DNA from: an uncultured Clostridia bacterium
GTDB lineage: Bacteria; Bacillota; Clostridia; Oscillospirales; Ruminococcaceae
Assembly: GCA_945910715.1 (NCBI GenBank)
Contig: CAMDZU010000037.1
Span: forward strand, 1-8,537
Length of the DNA stretch: 8,537 bases
Direction of reading: 5' to 3'
How positions within the stretch are numbered: position 1 is the first letter of the stretch; each line of letters opens with the position of its first letter. A program made the translations under genes and the position numbers. A model generated the notes under the pieces. The model ran no database searches and was not told the DNA's origin. It saw only the letters and a program-made list of their open reading frames with translations. Of the stretch, positions 6,148-8,537 are shown in pieces.

Positions 6148-7790
6148 GCTTTACCTATCCGGGACAGGAAAAGCCTGTCCTTGACAATATTTCCCTTGAC
6201 ATAAACCGGGGGGAATTTATGGTCCTTTGCGGACAATCGGGCTGCGGCAAGACAACCCTGCTCAAAACCTTAAAAAATCAGCTCCGCCCAAAGGGAGAAT
6301 TAAACGGCAGAATCACCTATTGCGGCAAGGACGTTACCGCCCTTGATGAGCGTGTTTCTGCGGCGGAAATCGGCTTTGTGCTGCAAAATCCCGAAAATCA
6401 GATTGTAACCGACAGAGTGTGGCACGAGCTTGGCTTCGGCCTTGAAAGCCTTGGTGCGGACCGCAATTTTATTCGCCGCCGTGTAAGCGAAACCGCCTCC
6501 TTTTTCGGCATGGAAAAGCTTTTCAGAGCAGAAACAGCTCTCCTTTCGGGAGGACAAAAGCAGCTTTTAAGTCTTGCGTCGGTTATGGTTATGTCGCCTA
6601 AGGTATTGCTCCTTGATGAGCCTACTTCACAGCTTGACCCCATAGCCGCCGCCGAATTTATAGGCACGCTGAACAAGATAAACAAGGAATTCGGCACGGC
6701 AATAGTAATTGCGGAGCACCGCCTTGAAGAGCTTTTCCCCATCTGTGACAGGGCGGTGGTAATGGAAAAGGGCAGGATTATTGCAGACGATACCCCCCGA
6801 AAAGTTTGCCAAGGTCTTGACAAAAATCACCCCATGGTCTGCTCAATGCCAAGCGCCGTGCGTATTTACGCCCTGAGCGGCGGCGAGGGAGGCTGCCCCC
6901 TTACGGTAAAGGAGGGCAGGAGTTACCTTACGGAAAATGCAAAGAACAGCATACGCTCTCTGCCCCCCAAAAAGCCTGATTCCAATACCGAAACGGCGGT
7001 TGAAATGAAGGACGTCTGGTTCAGATACAGCCGCAAGGGCGCTGATATTTTACGGGGAGTTTCCCTTAAAATAAACAAGGGTGAGATTTACACTATCTTA
7101 GGCGGCAACGGCTCGGGAAAAACCACTACCCTTAACGTTATGGCGGCGCTCCTTAAAGCGTACAGCGGCACGGTGCGTATTTTCGGCAAGAAAATAACCG
7201 ATTTCGGCGGCAATTCCCTTTACAGACAGAATATTTCGGCATTGCCCCAGAATCCCTCTTTGGTTTTCCTGAAGGATACCGTAAAAGAGGATTTTGAGGA
7301 TATATGCGCCGTCTGCGGCTATGACCAAAAGGAAAGCACACAAATTATTGCCGATACCGCCGAAAAGCTGGCAATAACCCATCTTCTGCCCCGTCACCCC
7401 TTTGATTTAAGCGGCGGAGAGCAGCAGAAATGCGCCATTGCGAAATGTCTGCTGACAAAGCCGAAAATTCTGCTTATGGACGAGCCTACAAAGGGCATTG
7501 ACGCATTCGCAAAAAACAGTCTTTCGGGCATAATAAGAGGGCTTAAAGCCCGGGGAGTTACGGTGGTTATCGTTTCCCACGACGTGGAATTTGCAGGGGA
7601 AATTTCCGACCGCTGTGCAATGTTCTTTGACGGGGAAATTATCTGCGAGGACGGCGCCGCCGAATTTTTCAGCGGAAACAGCTACTACACAACCGCCGCA
7701 AACCGCATTACAAGAGGCTTTTACGACAATGCCGTTACCTGCTCTCAGGCGGCGGAGCTTATCAGGCTCAACGGAGAAAAAAATGACTAA
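6120..7790 (+). CDS. Fused double ECF ATPase (EcfA-EcfA')
   Basis: This 556-residue protein carries two ABC ATPase domains in one chain and powers the importer on the cytoplasmic side. Domain 1 has Walker A GQSGCGKT (38-45), Q-loop Gln89 in QNPENQIV, signature LSGGQ (142-146), Walker B VLLLDEP (162-168) and H-loop His200. Domain 2 has Walker A GGNGSGKT (328-335), Q-loop Gln377, signature LSGGE (430-434), Walker B ILLMDEP (450-456) and His487. All catalytic residues are present in both halves, so both sites can be active. Between them, residues about 235-293 form a linker with a conserved-looking block (PSAVRIYALSGGEGGCPLTVKEGR). Fused ATPases of this kind occur in ECF systems of the cobalamin-type (CbrU-like) group, as I recall it. 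The start has AAGGAG at 6106-6111, 8 nt before the ATG. It overlaps ecfT by 28 nt and the S-component gene by 8 nt. Confidence 0.95.
   Translation: MALFNIENLSFTYPGQEKPVLDNISLDINRGEFMVLCGQSGCGKTTLLKTLKNQLRPKGELNGRITYCGKDVTALDERVSAAEIGFVLQNPENQIVTDRVWHELGFGLESLGADRNFIRRRVSETASFFGMEKLFRAETALLSGGQKQLLSLASVMVMSPKVLLLDEPTSQLDPIAAAEFIGTLNKINKEFGTAIVIAEHRLEELFPICDRAVVMEKGRIIADDTPRKVCQGLDKNHPMVCSMPSAVRIYALSGGEGGCPLTVKEGRSYLTENAKNSIRSLPPKKPDSNTETAVEMKDVWFRYSRKGADILRGVSLKINKGEIYTILGGNGSGKTTTLNVMAALLKAYSGTVRIFGKKITDFGGNSLYRQNISALPQNPSLVFLKDTVKEDFEDICAVCGYDQKESTQIIADTAEKLAITHLLPRHPFDLSGGEQQKCAIAKCLLTKPKILLMDEPTKGIDAFAKNSLSGIIRGLKARGVTVVIVSHDVEFAGEISDRCAMFFDGEIICEDGAAEFFSGNSYYTTAANRITRGFYDNAVTCSQAAELIRLNGEKND
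7773..7776 (+). promoter_or_regulatory. Ribosome binding site that fixes the S-component start
   Basis: GGAG lies 6 nt before the ATG at 7783, inside the end of the ATPase gene. The frame stays open upstream to 7591, but that extension overlaps the ATPase for 200 nt, is not hydrophobic and lacks a ribosome binding site. Confidence 0.75.
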
Positions 7791-8457
7791 AAACATTGTA
7801 AGATACGCAATTTGGTTTCTGCTTATTCCCGTGATGATTTTTTTGGGAGTAACGGTTTTTGGGGACAGACAGTACGCTTTTATCTCTATTGCGGTGGCGA
7901 TTCTGGCAATAATTCCCTTGCTTATGTCCTTTGAAAAGCGCACCCACAAAACCACAGAGCTGGTGGTAATTGCGGCAATGACCGCAATTTCGGTGCTGGG
8001 GCGGTTTATTTTTGCGGCAATCCCTGCATTCAAGCCCGTAACCGCCGTTGTAATAATCACCGCCATGTATCTTGGCGGCGAGGCAGGCTTTGTAACAGGC
8101 GCACTTTCCGCTTTCATCTCAAACTTCTACTTCGGTCAGGGTCCGTGGACGCCCTTTCAGATGTTTATATGGGGCTTTATCGGGCTTATTGCAGGACTGC
8201 TTGCCAATCCGCTTAAAAGGAGCAAAATTATACTCTGTGTATATGGAGTCCTTGCAGGAGTTGTCTTTTCCCTGTTTATGGACGTGTGGGGAGTAATGTG
8301 GTTTGACGGAGTTTTCAACGTGGAAAGATACCTTGCGGCGCTGATAACCGCAATTCCCTATACCGCAGTTTACGGGGTTTCCAACGTGATTTTCCTGCTT
8401 TTGCTGGGGAAGCTGCTTGGGAAAAGGCTGGAAAGGATAAAGACGAAATATATCTAG
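7783..8457 (+). CDS. ECF transporter S component, probably cobalamin-type (CbrT-like)
   Basis: This 224-residue membrane protein is the likely substrate-specificity subunit of the importer. Hydrophobic segments lie near 8-26, 31-50, 59-80, 84-97, 102-117, 125-141, 149-168 and 182-209. The first two come before the six-helix core expected of S components. The core carries motifs typical of ECF S proteins: AAMTAISVLGRFIF with small residues that pack on EcfT (64-77), PAFKPVTAVVIITAMYLGGEAGF-type spacing (81-103), GALSAFISNFYFGQGPW (106-122) and a WGFIGLIAG helix (130-138). The GQGPWTPFQ loop is one I associate with the CbrT-like group reported to transport cobalamin or cobinamide. That substrate is inferred from this motif and from the transcobalamin-like gene in the operon; other vitamins are possible. 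The ATG overlaps the ATPase stop by 8 nt. It is the last gene of the operon. Confidence 0.85.
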   Translation: MTKNIVRYAIWFLLIPVMIFLGVTVFGDRQYAFISIAVAILAIIPLLMSFEKRTHKTTELVVIAAMTAISVLGRFIFAAIPAFKPVTAVVIITAMYLGGEAGFVTGALSAFISNFYFGQGPWTPFQMFIWGFIGLIAGLLANPLKRSKIILCVYGVLAGVVFSLFMDVWGVMWFDGVFNVERYLAALITAIPYTAVYGVSNVIFLLLLGKLLGKRLERIKTKYI

Positions 8458-8464
8458 AATTGTC

Positions 8465-8481
8465 GGGGGCTGCGAGCCCCC
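8465..8481 (+). terminator. Possible operon terminator hairpin, no T-tract
   Basis: A perfect 7-bp stem GGGGGCT/AGCCCCC with a GCG loop lies 7 nt after the S-component stop. No T-run follows (TCAGACTG instead), so intrinsic termination is doubtful. It may be a transcript-end stabilising hairpin or part of a dispersed palindromic repeat; it resembles the G-run/C-run hairpins at 56-72 and 164-179. Confidence 0.35.
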
Positions 8482-8505
8482 TCAGACTGTCGATAAACCC
8501 ACGCA

Positions 8506-8519
8506 CCGCAAAAATGCGG
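8506..8519. other. Small hairpin at window end
   Basis: CCGCA and TGCGG (8506-8510 with 8515-8519) flank an AAAA loop. It is a short 5-bp structure without a T-tract. Its role is unknown, and the sequence is cut by the window edge shortly after. Confidence 0.35.
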
Positions 8520-8537
8520 GTTCAAAGTGATAACAAA

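Noticed and set aside
7591..7782. Upstream extension of the S-component frame
   Set aside because: It lies within the ATPase gene and is polar and low-complexity; the ATG at 7783 has a properly spaced ribosome binding site.
7407..8117. 236-residue minus-strand open frame across the ATPase/S-component junction
   Set aside because: It overlaps two well-supported genes with clear motifs, has no recognisable domain and crosses their boundary.
8490..8537. tRNA 3' part suggested by GCGGGTTCAAA
   Set aside because: The T-arm-like stretch has no complementary downstream stem, and there is no acceptor or anticodon arm.

Overview
The window looks like a chromosomal segment of a gut-type Gram-positive Clostridia, most likely a Ruminococcus-like member of the Oscillospiraceae. 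The signs are a lipoprotein with a long Thr/Pro linker, a zinc-ribbon membrane protein with an Ala-Pro linker, sigma-A-type promoters with 17-bp spacers, GGAG-type ribosome binding sites and heavily overlapping genes. The genus is an inference from style, not from a marker gene.

Layout. Bases 1-250 hold no gene; they carry an imperfect tandem array of GC-rich hairpins separated by A/C-rich spacers, ending in terminator-like hairpins. Two genes lie on the minus strand, each with its own promoter and intrinsic terminator: a Thr-rich lipoprotein (278-1384) and a zinc-ribbon single-pass membrane protein with three diverged ectodomain repeats (1541-3370). A divergent promoter region (3371-3575) separates them from a plus-strand operon of four overlapping genes (3576-8457), followed by about 80 bases with two hairpins.

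The operon is the main interest. Its first gene encodes an exported, membrane-anchored protein with an N-terminal terpene-cyclase-like alpha/alpha barrel and a C-terminal DUF4430 (transcobalamin-like) domain. These are the same two lobes, in the same order, as animal intrinsic factor and transcobalamin, but here a two-helix membrane hairpin sits in the linker. The next three genes make a complete energy-coupling-factor (ECF) importer: EcfT, a fused double ATPase, and a substrate-binding S component resembling the CbrT-type cobalamin group. All junctions overlap (8, 28 and 8 nt), so translation is probably coupled. The simplest model is that the first protein captures a corrinoid or similar ligand outside the membrane and hands it to the S component, which imports it with ATP hydrolysed by the fused ATPase. 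The substrate is inferred; no cobalamin riboswitch is seen, and the predicted 5' leader (about 39 nt) is too short for one.
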